Below, piece by piece: positions 1 to 8,034 of a stretch of 22,619 nt of DNA (positions within the stretch are counted from its first letter, which is position 1; the number at the start of each line of letters is the position of its first letter). The notes beneath the pieces were generated by a model. That model searched no databases. It was not told the origin of the DNA and worked only from the letters and a program-made list of their open reading frames with translations. Origin of the DNA: an uncultured Lachnospiraceae bacterium (GTDB lineage Bacteria > Bacillota > Clostridia > Lachnospirales > Lachnospiraceae); assembly GCA_946549155.1 (NCBI GenBank), contig CAMNQN010000019.1, positions 1-22,619 on the forward strand, given 5' to 3'. Position numbers and translations under genes: made by a program.

Positions 1-81
1 TTCCAGATGCTTGTGGCCCTGCGCGCCCGCCTCTTCCTGCGTCCGGGTAATTAACTAAACACGAATAAATCAGAAGCATTC
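1..81 (-). repeat. Left copy of an edge repeat, pointing out of the window
   Basis: Read on the - strand, this stretch resembles the + strand at 22538-22613. From TTCGTGTTT onward the two align without gaps for 65 columns, with 49 identical by hand count, including GGACGCAGGAA and a final CTGGAA. An upstream GAATGCT is shared too, offset by 5 nt. One frame reads RTQE followed by Gly and a final Leu-Glu in both copies, so the repeat may be the start of a coding region that continues beyond the window. I do not recognise the family. The copy ends 6 bp before the -35 box of the TetR promoter. Confidence 0.6.
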
Positions 82-86
82 CCATA

Positions 87-115
87 TTGAAATTAGACAA
101 AAAAAGTGTTATCAT
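87..115 (+). promoter_or_regulatory. SigA-type promoter of the TetR/peptide operon
   Basis: The -35 box TTGAAA (87-92) and -10 box TATCAT (110-115) are separated by 17 bp, and a TG at 107-108 gives an extended -10. Transcription should start near 121-123. It is the only convincing promoter I see before the terminator at 10496, so it may drive the whole 10-kb unit. Confidence 0.7.
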
Positions 116-119
116 GTCA

Positions 120-143
120 AAAAAGCGAATAAATTCGCTTTTT
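120..143. promoter_or_regulatory. Perfect inverted repeat at the start site, candidate TetR operator
   Basis: The arms AAAAAGCGAAT (120-130) and ATTCGCTTTTT (133-143) are perfect reverse complements around a 2-bp centre. The repeat begins 5 bp after the -10 box, so a bound dimer would block initiation or early elongation. That is typical of autoregulated TetR-family genes, and the regulator lies immediately downstream. The T-rich right arm also looks like a short terminator, but its position at the start site of this promoter favours an operator. Operator function is inference. Confidence 0.55.
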
Positions 144-199
144 AAGGGATAATGTTTCCGGAATTTAGGAAGATAATACAAAACAGGGGGATATTTTTT

Positions 200-796
200 G
201 TGAATCCTACTTTTCGCAATTTAAAGGAAGCCCGCAAGGAGGAGCTGCTGACCCGGGCAGGGGCGTGTTTCCTGAATATGGATTACGAGAAAATACATAT
301 AGACGATCTGGTGAAAGCCATGGGGATTCCGGTGGGATCGTTTTACCGGTATTTTGAGGATAAAGAGGATGCTGCGGTGGTATATTTTATTTTTGCTCAG
401 ATGCAGTATTCCAAGCCCATGCAGATCATGGATGTTATGGAGCCCGTAGAGCTTACGGAAGAGGAGATGGCCGCCTATGAGCCTGTCCGGAAGGCCATGA
501 GGAGGCTGCCGGCCAGCGTATACGAAAGAGTCATTATGGAGGCAAACCGGGACAGGATTTTTGACGCATACAAGAAATTTCTTACGGAGCTGAAACATGA
601 CGGGAAGGTCAGAGCTGATCTGGATGCTGATCTGATTTCTTTTATGTATGCCACTACCTTGTATAATCTGGAGCTGTATTTCCGGCATTTTGGCATTGAG
701 GATGAGGAGCTGCGCTGGAAAATTAAGAAATATTTTTATTATACGTTTTTCCGGTACGGCATTATGGGGACAGAGCCGCAGGCGACGGGGCAGTAA
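200..796 (+). CDS. TetR/AcrR-family transcriptional regulator
   Basis: This 198-residue protein has the size and layout of a TetR regulator. An N-terminal helix-turn-helix (about residues 7-55) contains IHIDDLVKAMGIPVGSFYRY and then YFEDKEDA, the usual recognition helix and following helix. The helical C-terminal part has no recognisable ligand family. I chose the GTG at 200 because CAGGGGG (184-190) sits 9 nt upstream. The ATG at 152 has its purine run only about 2 nt away and would add 16 residues before the fold. The gene lies 84 bp upstream of the amidohydrolase genes on the same strand and behind a palindromic site. It therefore probably represses itself and the downstream peptide operon. 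The inducer is unknown, perhaps a peptide or a breakdown product. Confidence 0.85.
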   Translation: MNPTFRNLKEARKEELLTRAGACFLNMDYEKIHIDDLVKAMGIPVGSFYRYFEDKEDAAVVYFIFAQMQYSKPMQIMDVMEPVELTEEEMAAYEPVRKAMRRLPASVYERVIMEANRDRIFDAYKKFLTELKHDGKVRADLDADLISFMYATTLYNLELYFRHFGIEDEELRWKIKKYFYYTFFRYGIMGTEPQATGQ

Positions 797-880
797 AAAA
801 GGATAACTTTAATGAGTTAAAGCAGATAAACCAAGCAGCGTTTATGCTTAAAACATAAAAACGGAAAGGAGAAAGAGGAT

Positions 881-2041
881 ATGTTGATTAAAAACGGCAA
901 TGTGCACGACGGCCTGGGAACAGTCAGGCAGCAGGATCTGCGCATCGAAGGGGAAAGGATTACACAGCTGGGAGAGGGACTTACCCCCTGTGAGGGGGAA
1001 GAAGTATTTGACGCGTCCGGAATGGAGGTGCTGCCGGGATTTGTCCAGGCTCTCTCTATCTGGGGAATCAATGGTTCCATGCAGGAAATCCGCCCCTCCT
1101 CCAATGATAATGATGAGAAGAGCAGTCCCATCACGCCGGAGCTGGATGGATTTTATGCGTTTAACGGAAGGGCTGCTTCCATACAGCAGCTTGGGGCTTT
1201 CGGGCTGACCAGTTGCGGAGTGGCGCCTGCGGATAATAATCTGTTTGGCGGCGCCATCGCTGCCTTCTGCGTGGAGGGAGTGAATCCTTATAAAATGTGT
1301 CTGAAACGGGAGATTGCCATGATGGCTTCCGTAACCGGAAATCTGAAAAAAACCTATGGGAGCCGGGAGCAGGCGCCCCAGACCAGGATGTGGATTTTTA
1401 CCAATTTCGGAGAGCAGCTGAGAAAGGCGGCGGAGTACAGGGAAGAGGAGAAGAAGCCGAAGGATGAGAAGCTGGCGGCGTTAAAGCGGGTGGTGGAGGG
1501 CGAACTGCCCCTGTTTGTATCCTGCGATTCCCTGGCTGCCGCAGAGCGCGTTCGTGAGATTGTGGAACAGTATCCGAAGCTGCAGCTGGTGCTGGTAAAC
1601 GGCTTTGGGCTTACCGGGGAAGAAGAGTGGATCATCGAGGGGAAAATCCCGGTGATTGTGCGCACGGCGGCCAATCCCATGGAGGAGGATGCCATGACAC
1701 TGGATCTTGGGGCCATTGCGAAGCTGGCGGCCCGGGGAGTGCCGGTGGCTCTCAGCGGAACCTGCACAAATTCTTTGGGCGCCAGGGAGGATATGCTCTG
1801 GAATGGCGCGGAAATGATGCGGGTGCTTCATGATAGCGAGGCTGTTTTGCCCATGCTCACCAGCACGCCGGCCAGGCTGCTTAAGATCGATGACCAGACG
1901 GGCTCCCTGCGGGAGGGACTGAGAGCGGATGTGGTGATCTGGAGTGCGAATCCGCTGGAGACCTATCGCGCCCAGGTGATTCGGACCTACCAGGGCGGCA
2001 AAGTGATTTATCAGAAAGGGGATGAGAGGACATGTATGTAA
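881..2041 (+). CDS. Amidohydrolase-superfamily paralogue lacking all metal ligands (probable pseudoenzyme)
   Basis: The 386-residue protein has the N-terminal beta-sandwich start (MLIKNGNVHDG) and C-terminal sandwich (GLRADVVIWSANPLETYRA) of imidazolonepropionase-related amidohydrolases, and it aligns along its length with the next gene. The catalytic core is erased. The strand-1 HxH is replaced by Leu58 and Ile60 (PGFVQALSIWG), the strand-5 His by Ser214, the strand-6 His by Asn240, and the strand-8 Asp by Thr294. The frame is open and well preserved, so this looks like a maintained non-catalytic partner rather than decay. A regulatory or structural subunit pairing with the product of the next gene is my inference. 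The next gene starts inside this one (10-bp overlap), which suggests coupled translation and matched amounts. The ribosome binding site is GGAAAGGAG at 863-871. A small inverted repeat CTTTAA-TGAG-TTAAAG (807-822) lies upstream, with no convincing promoter. Confidence 0.8.
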   Translation: MLIKNGNVHDGLGTVRQQDLRIEGERITQLGEGLTPCEGEEVFDASGMEVLPGFVQALSIWGINGSMQEIRPSSNDNDEKSSPITPELDGFYAFNGRAASIQQLGAFGLTSCGVAPADNNLFGGAIAAFCVEGVNPYKMCLKREIAMMASVTGNLKKTYGSREQAPQTRMWIFTNFGEQLRKAAEYREEEKKPKDEKLAALKRVVEGELPLFVSCDSLAAAERVREIVEQYPKLQLVLVNGFGLTGEEEWIIEGKIPVIVRTAANPMEEDAMTLDLGAIAKLAARGVPVALSGTCTNSLGAREDMLWNGAEMMRVLHDSEAVLPMLTSTPARLLKIDDQTGSLREGLRADVVIWSANPLETYRAQVIRTYQGGKVIYQKGDERTCM

Positions 2042-3177
2042 TTAAGAATGGAACGCTCTACACCATGGATCAGCAGGGTGTGATACAGGCGGATCTGCGT
2101 GTGGATGAGGGAAAAATTGTAGAGATCGGAGCGGGGCTTTCCACAGAGGGAATGCAGGTGATTGACGCGGCGGGAAAATGCGTGACGCCGGGCTTTGTGG
2201 ACGCGCACAGCCATATCGGCGGCATTGGACCCGGTATGGAGGAGGATCTGAATGAGATTACGAATCCCCTGACGCCGGAGCTGGATGCTTATTATGGAAT
2301 TAATCCCCGGGACAAGGCATTTCAGACGGCGATTTCCCAGGGAATCACCACCTCCTGTCTGGCTCCCGGCTCCGCCAATGTGGTGTGCGGATGGGTGATG
2401 GCCTACAAGTCAGCGGGAAAGAACCGGGTGGTGAAGCGCCCGGTGGCCATGAAGGGCGCCATGGGAATTAATCCGAAGGGCTGCTATTCCAAAAAGAATC
2501 AGGCTCCCATGACCCGTATGGCCATTGCCAACCTTATGCGCACCTATCTGCGCAATGTAAAAGAATATATGAAAAAGAAGGAGGAGGCTGCCGGGGATCC
2601 GGAGAAGATGCCGCCCTTCGATCTGGGGCTGGAGCATGGCATTTTGGTGATGGAAAAGAAGATTCCCCTGAAGGTGCACAGCTACATGCATGATATGATG
2701 ACGGTGCTGGAGATCGCGAAGGAATTTGACATTAAGATTACCCTGGATCATGCCCAGGGGGCCAGTGATTATTACGAGGAGCTCACCGATGAGCATGTGC
2801 AGGGTGTGATTTTCGGACCTACCTGTGAACCGCTGTTCCCGGGGGAGGGAGGAAAACTGGATCCGGAGTGCTGTAAGGGGCTGGATGACAGAAAGGTGCC
2901 GGTGGCGGTTATGACGGACGGCCCGGTGACCGTGGTGAACATGCTGCTCTATGAGATGGGCGAGGCGGTTCGCTGCGGGATGGATCCGGTACGGGCGCTG
3001 GCGATGGTTACCAGCAACGCGGCCCGGATTGTGGGAGTGGAGGACCGGGTAGGCTCCCTGGCGGTGGGCAAGGATGCGGATATCCTGATCTGGAGCAAGC
3101 TGCCCTCCGAGGCCGTGGACGCGGTGCTGGAACAGGTTATGATTGACGGCACGGTGGTGTATACCGCGGCAAAGTAG
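2032..3177 (+). CDS. Metal-dependent amidohydrolase (imidazolonepropionase/dipeptidase-like group)
   Basis: This 381-residue cytosolic enzyme keeps the full ligand set of the amidohydrolase TIM barrel: His59 and His61 in PGFVDAHSHIG, His216 in KVHSYMH, His240 in LDHAQG and Asp296 in MTDGPVT. Lys141 (AMKGAMG) is a possible bridging lysine, tentatively. The C-terminal GSLAVGKDADILIW is the usual closing segment. The family group (COG1228-like) includes imidazolonepropionase and enzymes that hydrolyse Xaa-Pro or Xaa-Arg/Lys dipeptides, so the exact substrate cannot be read from sequence. Its place between a metal-less paralogue and a prolyl oligopeptidase, next to a peptide importer, makes a dipeptide or cyclic amide substrate likely. 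Translation starts 10 bp before the end of the preceding gene. Confidence 0.85.
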   Translation: MYVIKNGTLYTMDQQGVIQADLRVDEGKIVEIGAGLSTEGMQVIDAAGKCVTPGFVDAHSHIGGIGPGMEEDLNEITNPLTPELDAYYGINPRDKAFQTAISQGITTSCLAPGSANVVCGWVMAYKSAGKNRVVKRPVAMKGAMGINPKGCYSKKNQAPMTRMAIANLMRTYLRNVKEYMKKKEEAAGDPEKMPPFDLGLEHGILVMEKKIPLKVHSYMHDMMTVLEIAKEFDIKITLDHAQGASDYYEELTDEHVQGVIFGPTCEPLFPGEGGKLDPECCKGLDDRKVPVAVMTDGPVTVVNMLLYEMGEAVRCGMDPVRALAMVTSNAARIVGVEDRVGSLAVGKDADILIWSKLPSEAVDAVLEQVMIDGTVVYTAAK

Positions 3178-3227
3178 AGAACATGCGAGGACGGCACAGA
3201 TACGAGAGATAGAGAGGACAAAGGCAC

Positions 3228-5198
3228 ATGAAAGATCAATACCCTGTGTGTAAAACGGTGGATACGGTGGAGGACTGGTTTGGTACTTCCCTGCCGGATC
3301 CCTATTCCTGGCTGCGGGATGCCGCCAGGCCGGAGGTGCTGGACTTTGTGGCAAGAGAGAATGCTTACACGGACCAGTATTTTGACGGACAGGAATTGGA
3401 GGAGAAAATAAAAGAGCTGAAGGCGCAGAAGCTTCCGGAGCTTTTCTCGGAACTTATTCCGTGGAAGGAGGGGTATCTGGGCGTGCTGCATCAGGAGGGC
3501 GCGTACCTGATCAAAGAGCTGGATAAGGAGCTGAAGGTGACGGGGGATCTGCCGCAGCTTCCGGCGCTGGAGGGACTTCCCCGCTTCGGAGTCCAGCCAT
3601 GCCCGAAAAATCAGGAAATCCTGGCGCTGATGATACAGCATCCGGGAGCGGCCAGGCCCTCCGTGGCCATCTGTGACATGGAAAAGCTGGAGCTCATGTG
3701 GGAGATACACGGCGTATTCAGCTACTGCTGGTCCAGGGCGGACGGGTGCTTATACTATTCCTCCACCCGGCCGGATCCGGATACCAGGGAGAGCCAGTCT
3801 GTATTTTACCGCTTTGATCCCCGGGCGAAGAAGGAAACCATCCTTTATACGGATGAAGGATATTCAGTTTTTGGCCAGGTGGAAGCCTCCGGGGACGGCG
3901 CTTATGTTCTGGCATCTGTCTGCCGGGATTATTCTGTGGCGGACTGGGTGGTGATTGATACGGCGGCCGGGAAGACGGAATTGCTGACGGACCATCCGGT
4001 GGAATGGAAATACATCGATACGAAACAGGGAGCCCACTATTTTGTCACCGTGTCGGAGGCTGCCAACGGGGCTGTGATCCGGGTAAGGGACAGAAAGGAG
4101 ATCCAGGTGGTTCTTCCGGAGAGCAGTTATATTCTGGATAAGGGGTTCTCCTGCGGGGAGAGGCTGTTTGTCCTGGGCTTTCAGGATGTGAGCAGCTGCC
4201 TGATTTCCGTGGATACGAAAGAGAGAGTGGCGCTGCCGGAGCAGTATGGAGCCCTCTCCCTGGCAGGCCAGGCAGAGGATCGGGTTTTCCTGAAATTTGA
4301 ATCCTTCCTCACTCCGCCGGAGCTTTTAAGCTTTGACGGCAGGGAGCTTACGCCTGTTTTGGTTTCTTCCGATAAGGCCTGGGAGGATTTGGTGGTGGAG
4401 CAGAAATTTGCGCCCTCCACAGGGGACGGGGTTCGGATTCCCTATTATATGGTACGCCGCCGGGATGCCAGGCCGGAGGGCACGGCGCCGGTGCTGATGT
4501 ATGCCTACGGCGGATACAACTGCAGTATGCCGCCCTGGTACACGGAGATGGTGACCGGTATTCAGATCCCTGACTGGGTGGAAAAGGGCGGAATCTATGT
4601 GCACTGTAACCTGCGCGGGGGGAATGAGTACGGCCCCCGCTGGCATGAGGATGGCATGGGAAGGAAGAAGCGCCATTGCTATGAGGATTTTATCGGCATT
4701 GCGGAGGAGCTTATCCGGGACGGCTGGGCCGGTAAGGGAAAAATCGGCATTGCAGGCTGCTCCAACGGAGGGCTGCTGATGTCCGCCCTGGTGACCATGC
4801 GGCCGGATTTGTGGGGCTGCGTCATTGATTCTGTGCCCCATACGGATATGATCCATTTTACCCAGGACGACCGGGGGCCCATGTACATTACGGAATACGG
4901 GGATCCGAGAGAGAGCCGGGAGATGTTTGAATATCTGCTCAGCTATTCGCCGTATCACAATATTAAGAAAACCGCTTACCCGCCGGTTTACATACAGACC
5001 GGAGAGCTGGACAACAACGTTCCGCCCTATCATGGGAAAAAATTTGCCGCCAGACTACAGGCGGAAAACCAGAGTGACCATCCGATTTTGCTGCGGGTAT
5101 TGGCGGAGGGAAGCCATGACCGGGGAAAGGGCGAGGTATTCTGGAAAACCATAGCGGAGATGCAGCTTTTCCTGGAGAAGCACTTAAAGGGGGAATAG
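3228..5198 (+). CDS. Prolyl oligopeptidase, serine peptidase family S9A
   Basis: The 656-residue protein matches the family in length and layout: an N-terminal DPYSWLRD signature (about residues 24-31), a central beta-propeller, then an alpha/beta-hydrolase domain beginning near residue 415. The triad is intact: Ser512 in GCSNGGLL, Asp595 in GELDNNVPPYH and His630 in GSHDRGKG. RGGNEYGPRWHEDGM is the conserved segment before the nucleophile. There is no signal peptide, so it acts in the cytosol, where family members cut short peptides after proline. It sits in the middle of the operon, 3 bp before the first permease gene, which ties it to imported peptides. Preference for proline is taken from the family and was not tested here. 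Confidence 0.92.
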   Translation: MKDQYPVCKTVDTVEDWFGTSLPDPYSWLRDAARPEVLDFVARENAYTDQYFDGQELEEKIKELKAQKLPELFSELIPWKEGYLGVLHQEGAYLIKELDKELKVTGDLPQLPALEGLPRFGVQPCPKNQEILALMIQHPGAARPSVAICDMEKLELMWEIHGVFSYCWSRADGCLYYSSTRPDPDTRESQSVFYRFDPRAKKETILYTDEGYSVFGQVEASGDGAYVLASVCRDYSVADWVVIDTAAGKTELLTDHPVEWKYIDTKQGAHYFVTVSEAANGAVIRVRDRKEIQVVLPESSYILDKGFSCGERLFVLGFQDVSSCLISVDTKERVALPEQYGALSLAGQAEDRVFLKFESFLTPPELLSFDGRELTPVLVSSDKAWEDLVVEQKFAPSTGDGVRIPYYMVRRRDARPEGTAPVLMYAYGGYNCSMPPWYTEMVTGIQIPDWVEKGGIYVHCNLRGGNEYGPRWHEDGMGRKKRHCYEDFIGIAEELIRDGWAGKGKIGIAGCSNGGLLMSALVTMRPDLWGCVIDSVPHTDMIHFTQDDRGPMYITEYGDPRESREMFEYLLSYSPYHNIKKTAYPPVYIQTGELDNNVPPYHGKKFAARLQAENQSDHPILLRVLAEGSHDRGKGEVFWKTIAEMQLFLEKHLKGE

Positions 5199-5201
5199 GG
5201 T

Positions 5202-6128
5202 ATGCTGAAATTTTCCGTTAAAAGAATTTTGTTTATGATTCCCTCGATGATTATCATTACATTTTTGACCTTTTCCATTATGTCCCTGTCTGCCGGCAGC
5301 CCCGGCAGTGTGGCGCTGGGAATTAATGCGTCGAAGGCAGATATTGACGCGTATAACCATGAGATTGGCTATGACCGGCCCATGCTGGTGCGTTATGGCG
5401 AGTATATGCTGGGGGTGCTCCAGGGGGATTTGGGGGACAGCTATAAAAATTCACTGCCGGTGACCACGCTACTGCTTCCCAAATTTCCCATGACGTTCCG
5501 CCTGGCGGTGCTGTCCGTGCTGTTTGCGGCGTTGATTGGTATTCCGCTGGGGGTTTTGGCGGCGGTGAAAAAGGGCAGTATTCTGGATACGGGGACTACG
5601 GTGGTTTCCCTGCTGCTGGCCTCCATTCCAGGCTTTTGGCTGGCGCTGCTGTTTATGCTGCTGTTCTCTCTGAAGCTGGGCTGGCTGCCCACCTTCGGGA
5701 TCGGCACCTGGAAGCATTATGTGATGCCGGTGGCTACGCTGGCCCTGCCTTCCTCCGCCTATGTGGCCCGTATGGTACGGATCACCATGCTGGAAGCTTT
5801 GGATTCTGACTATGTGCGGACTGCCAGAGCAAAGGGAGCCGGCCCTGCCCGCATTATTTTTATTCACGTTCTGCGCAACGCGCTGATGCCGGTGATCACC
5901 ACCCTGGGCATGAATTTTGCTGGACTGCTGGGGGGAGCCGTCATCGCGGAGCAGGTGTTCGGACTTCCCGGCGTCGGACAGGCAATCCTCACAGCGATCA
6001 ATGAGAAGGATACGCCGATTGTGCTGGGGGCAACGGTGGTTCTGTCCCTGCTGTACATGCTGATCATGCTGCTGATGGATCTGATCAATGCGCTGCTGAA
6101 CCCCAAAATTCGGGATAATCTGGGATAA
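5202..6128 (+). CDS. Peptide ABC transporter permease, OppB/DppB type
   Basis: The 308-residue integral membrane protein carries the features of the B-type permease of oligopeptide/dipeptide/nickel importers. A first membrane helix lies at about residues 9-30, followed by an extracytoplasmic stretch with the family YGEYMLGVLQGDLGDS segment, then five more hydrophobic segments. The cytoplasmic EAA loop starts near residue 197 (EALDSDYVRTARAKGAG) and docks the ATPases. The gene starts 3 bp after the peptidase stop and its ribosome binding site (AAAGGGGGAA) is inside that gene, so the two are translationally coupled. It would form the channel with the product of the next gene. Whether the system should be called Opp or Dpp cannot be decided from sequence. 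Confidence 0.92.
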   Translation: MLKFSVKRILFMIPSMIIITFLTFSIMSLSAGSPGSVALGINASKADIDAYNHEIGYDRPMLVRYGEYMLGVLQGDLGDSYKNSLPVTTLLLPKFPMTFRLAVLSVLFAALIGIPLGVLAAVKKGSILDTGTTVVSLLLASIPGFWLALLFMLLFSLKLGWLPTFGIGTWKHYVMPVATLALPSSAYVARMVRITMLEALDSDYVRTARAKGAGPARIIFIHVLRNALMPVITTLGMNFAGLLGGAVIAEQVFGLPGVGQAILTAINEKDTPIVLGATVVLSLLYMLIMLLMDLINALLNPKIRDNLG

Positions 6129-6142
6129 GGGGGGAGGACAAG

Positions 6143-7039
6143 ATGACAAAACATAGAAAAAAACGGCAGGAAACTTTGGCCCAGATGGCGGGAAAGACCA
6201 ATCCGGCTTTGGAAGTGTGGAAGAATTTCAGAAAAAATCCGGTTTCCATGGTGGCTATGATTGGGCTGATTCTGATGCTGGTGACGGCGATAGCGGCAGG
6301 TTTTCTTTTTGATTATAATACGCAGGTGGTGGCGTTAAATCCTCAGGAGCGCCTGCTGGCCCCCTGTGCCGGGCATTGATTTGGCACGGACGCTTACGGA
6401 AGGGATGTATTTACCCGGGTGCTGTACGGCTCGCGGTATTCGCTGTTTATTGGAATTGTGACCTCCGGGATTTCCATGGTGCTGGGGATCCTCATAGGCG
6501 CATCCTGCGCTTATTTTGGGGGACTCTACGATATCGTGGTAATGCGGGTGATGGATTCCATCGTCTGTATTCCCTCCATGCTCCTGATGCTGGCCCTGGT
6601 GGCGGTGGTGGGGAAAGGGATGGACGGTATCATTATCGCCCTGATCGTTTCCTCCGTACCGGGGTTTGCCAGAATTATCCGCTCCATCGTCCTGAATGTG
6701 GTGCACCAGGAGTATGTGGAGGCGGCGCTGGCCTGCGGAACCAGGCACGGAGAGATTATTGTGCGGCATGTGCTGCCCAACTGCTTTGGCCCGATTCTGG
6801 TGGATGTGCTGATGAATGTGTCAAGCTGCATTATGGCGGCTTCCAGCTTAAGCTATCTGGGCATGGGCATCCAGGTGCCCGCTCCGGAGTGGGGAGCCAT
6901 GCTGAGCGATGCCACTCCGCTGCTTCGGGCGTATCCGTATCTGGCCATCTTTCCGGGTATTGCCATTGTGCTGACCTCACTGTGCTTTAATCTGATTGGT
7001 GACGGACTGACGGATGCGCTGAATCCGAAGAATCGATAA
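6143..7039 (+). pseudogene. Peptide ABC permease, OppC/DppC type, interrupted by an in-frame TGA
   Basis: The gene starts normally after a GGGGGGAGG ribosome binding site and encodes the cytoplasmic N-terminus and first membrane helix (about residues 36-55). It then meets TGA at 6377-6379 (codon 79). The same frame continues without a break to 7039 and supplies the rest of a C-type permease: FGTDAYGRDVFTRVLYGSRY, the EAA loop (EYVEAALACGTRHGEI) and the end DALNPKNR. The stop falls in the family motif H-x-FGTD, where x is often Trp or Pro. TGG to TGA is a single-base change. Read through, the product is 298 residues, normal for the family. Possible explanations are a nonsense mutation, a sequencing error, or partial readthrough. 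A restart at GTG 6419 would lose the first helix and part of the motif and has a poorly spaced ribosome binding site. Without this subunit the importer should not work. Confidence 0.85.
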
Positions 7040-7053
7040 GGGAGGTGTTGTTT

Positions 7054-8034
7054 GTGAGCGAAGAAAATCTGATTACGGTATCCGGCCTGCGCACCGTGCT
7101 CCCTTCGAAGGAGGGGAGGGAGGTATCGCTGGTGGATGGGATAGACCTGACAATCCCCGGGGGAAAAACAGTGGGGCTGGTGGGGGAATCCGGCTGCGGA
7201 AAGTCCATGACAGCCCGTTCGCTGATGCGCCTTCTGGATGCGCCGATCTATATTAAGGAGGGAACTATTCAGTTCCACGGGCAAAATCTGGCCTCCCTGC
7301 CGGAGAAGGAGATGCGTTCCATCCGGGGCCATCAGATCTCCATGATCTTCCAGGAGCCCATGACGGCCCTGAATCCTTCCATCACGGTGGGAAAACAGGT
7401 GCGGGAGGCAATCCTTCTCCATGAAAAGGTGACCAGAAGAGAGGCGAAGGAGCGGGTAATCCAGATGTTCCGAAACGTGGGGATTCCGGAACCGGAGCTG
7501 CGTTACAGGTCCTATCCCCATCAGCTCTCCGGCGGTCTCAGACAGAGAATCTGCATTGCCATGGCTATGATTTTGGAGCCGGAATTTCTGATTGCGGACG
7601 AGCCTACCACTGCGCTGGATGTGACGGTGGAAGCGCAGATTCTGGCGCTGATGAAGCAGCTGCAGGGCAGCCATAAGATGTCGATTCTGATGATTACCCA
7701 TAATCTGGGGGTGGTGGCGGATATCTGCGACGAGGTGAATGTTATGTATGCCGGCCAGATTGTGGAGCATGCAGATAAAGCGGAGCTGTTCCATCATCCC
7801 CTGCATCCTTACACTCTGGGGCTGATGAAGGCGATTCCCAGGGTAAGAGGAAAAATGGAGGGAGAATTGTACACCATTCGCGGAACGGTTCCCTCCATGG
7901 CGCAGATGCCTGCGGGCTGCCGTTTCTGTGACCGGTGTCCCTATGCCACGGAGCAGTGTCGCCGGGAGCGGCCGGGGCTGCGGGATGTGGGAGGCGGCCA
8001 TCTGGTACGCTGTTTCCGGGAGGTGATTGAATGA
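7054..8034 (+). CDS. Peptide ABC transporter ATP-binding protein, OppD/DppD type
   Basis: The 326-residue cytoplasmic ATPase has Walker A GESGCGKS (Lys50), Q-loop IFQEPMTALNPS, signature LSGGLRQR, Walker B LIADEPTTALD and a switch histidine in ITHNLG. The C-terminal oligopeptide-transporter extension carries a four-cysteine cluster (GCRFCDRCPYATEQC plus VRCF), a motif that binds an iron-sulfur cluster in a structurally studied Dpp ATPase. I place the start at GTG 7054, because GGAGG (7041-7045) is 8 nt upstream. The GTG at 7045 overlaps that site and cannot use it. The stop overlaps the next start as ATGA, so the two ATPases are coupled and probably form the usual heterodimer. Confidence 0.92.
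   Translation: MSEENLITVSGLRTVLPSKEGREVSLVDGIDLTIPGGKTVGLVGESGCGKSMTARSLMRLLDAPIYIKEGTIQFHGQNLASLPEKEMRSIRGHQISMIFQEPMTALNPSITVGKQVREAILLHEKVTRREAKERVIQMFRNVGIPEPELRYRSYPHQLSGGLRQRICIAMAMILEPEFLIADEPTTALDVTVEAQILALMKQLQGSHKMSILMITHNLGVVADICDEVNVMYAGQIVEHADKAELFHHPLHPYTLGLMKAIPRVRGKMEGELYTIRGTVPSMAQMPAGCRFCDRCPYATEQCRRERPGLRDVGGGHLVRCFREVIE

Noticed and set aside
152..199. Longer TetR start at ATG 152
   Set aside because: The purine run is only about 2 nt from this ATG, and the extra 16 residues precede the normal TetR start; GTG 200 has a well-spaced ribosome binding site.
2410..3354. 314-codon open frame on the - strand
   Set aside because: It lies antisense to the amidohydrolase and peptidase genes, and its His/Pro/Arg-rich translation resembles no protein; it reflects codon bias of the true genes.
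6377..6430. Selenocysteine or reassigned UGA
   Set aside because: The family has Trp or Pro, not Cys, at this position; I saw no convincing SECIS-like hairpin, and several other genes here use TGA as their real stop.
6143..7039. Frameshift in the second permease gene
   Set aside because: Both halves are in the same frame; the break is only the TGA codon at 6377-6379.
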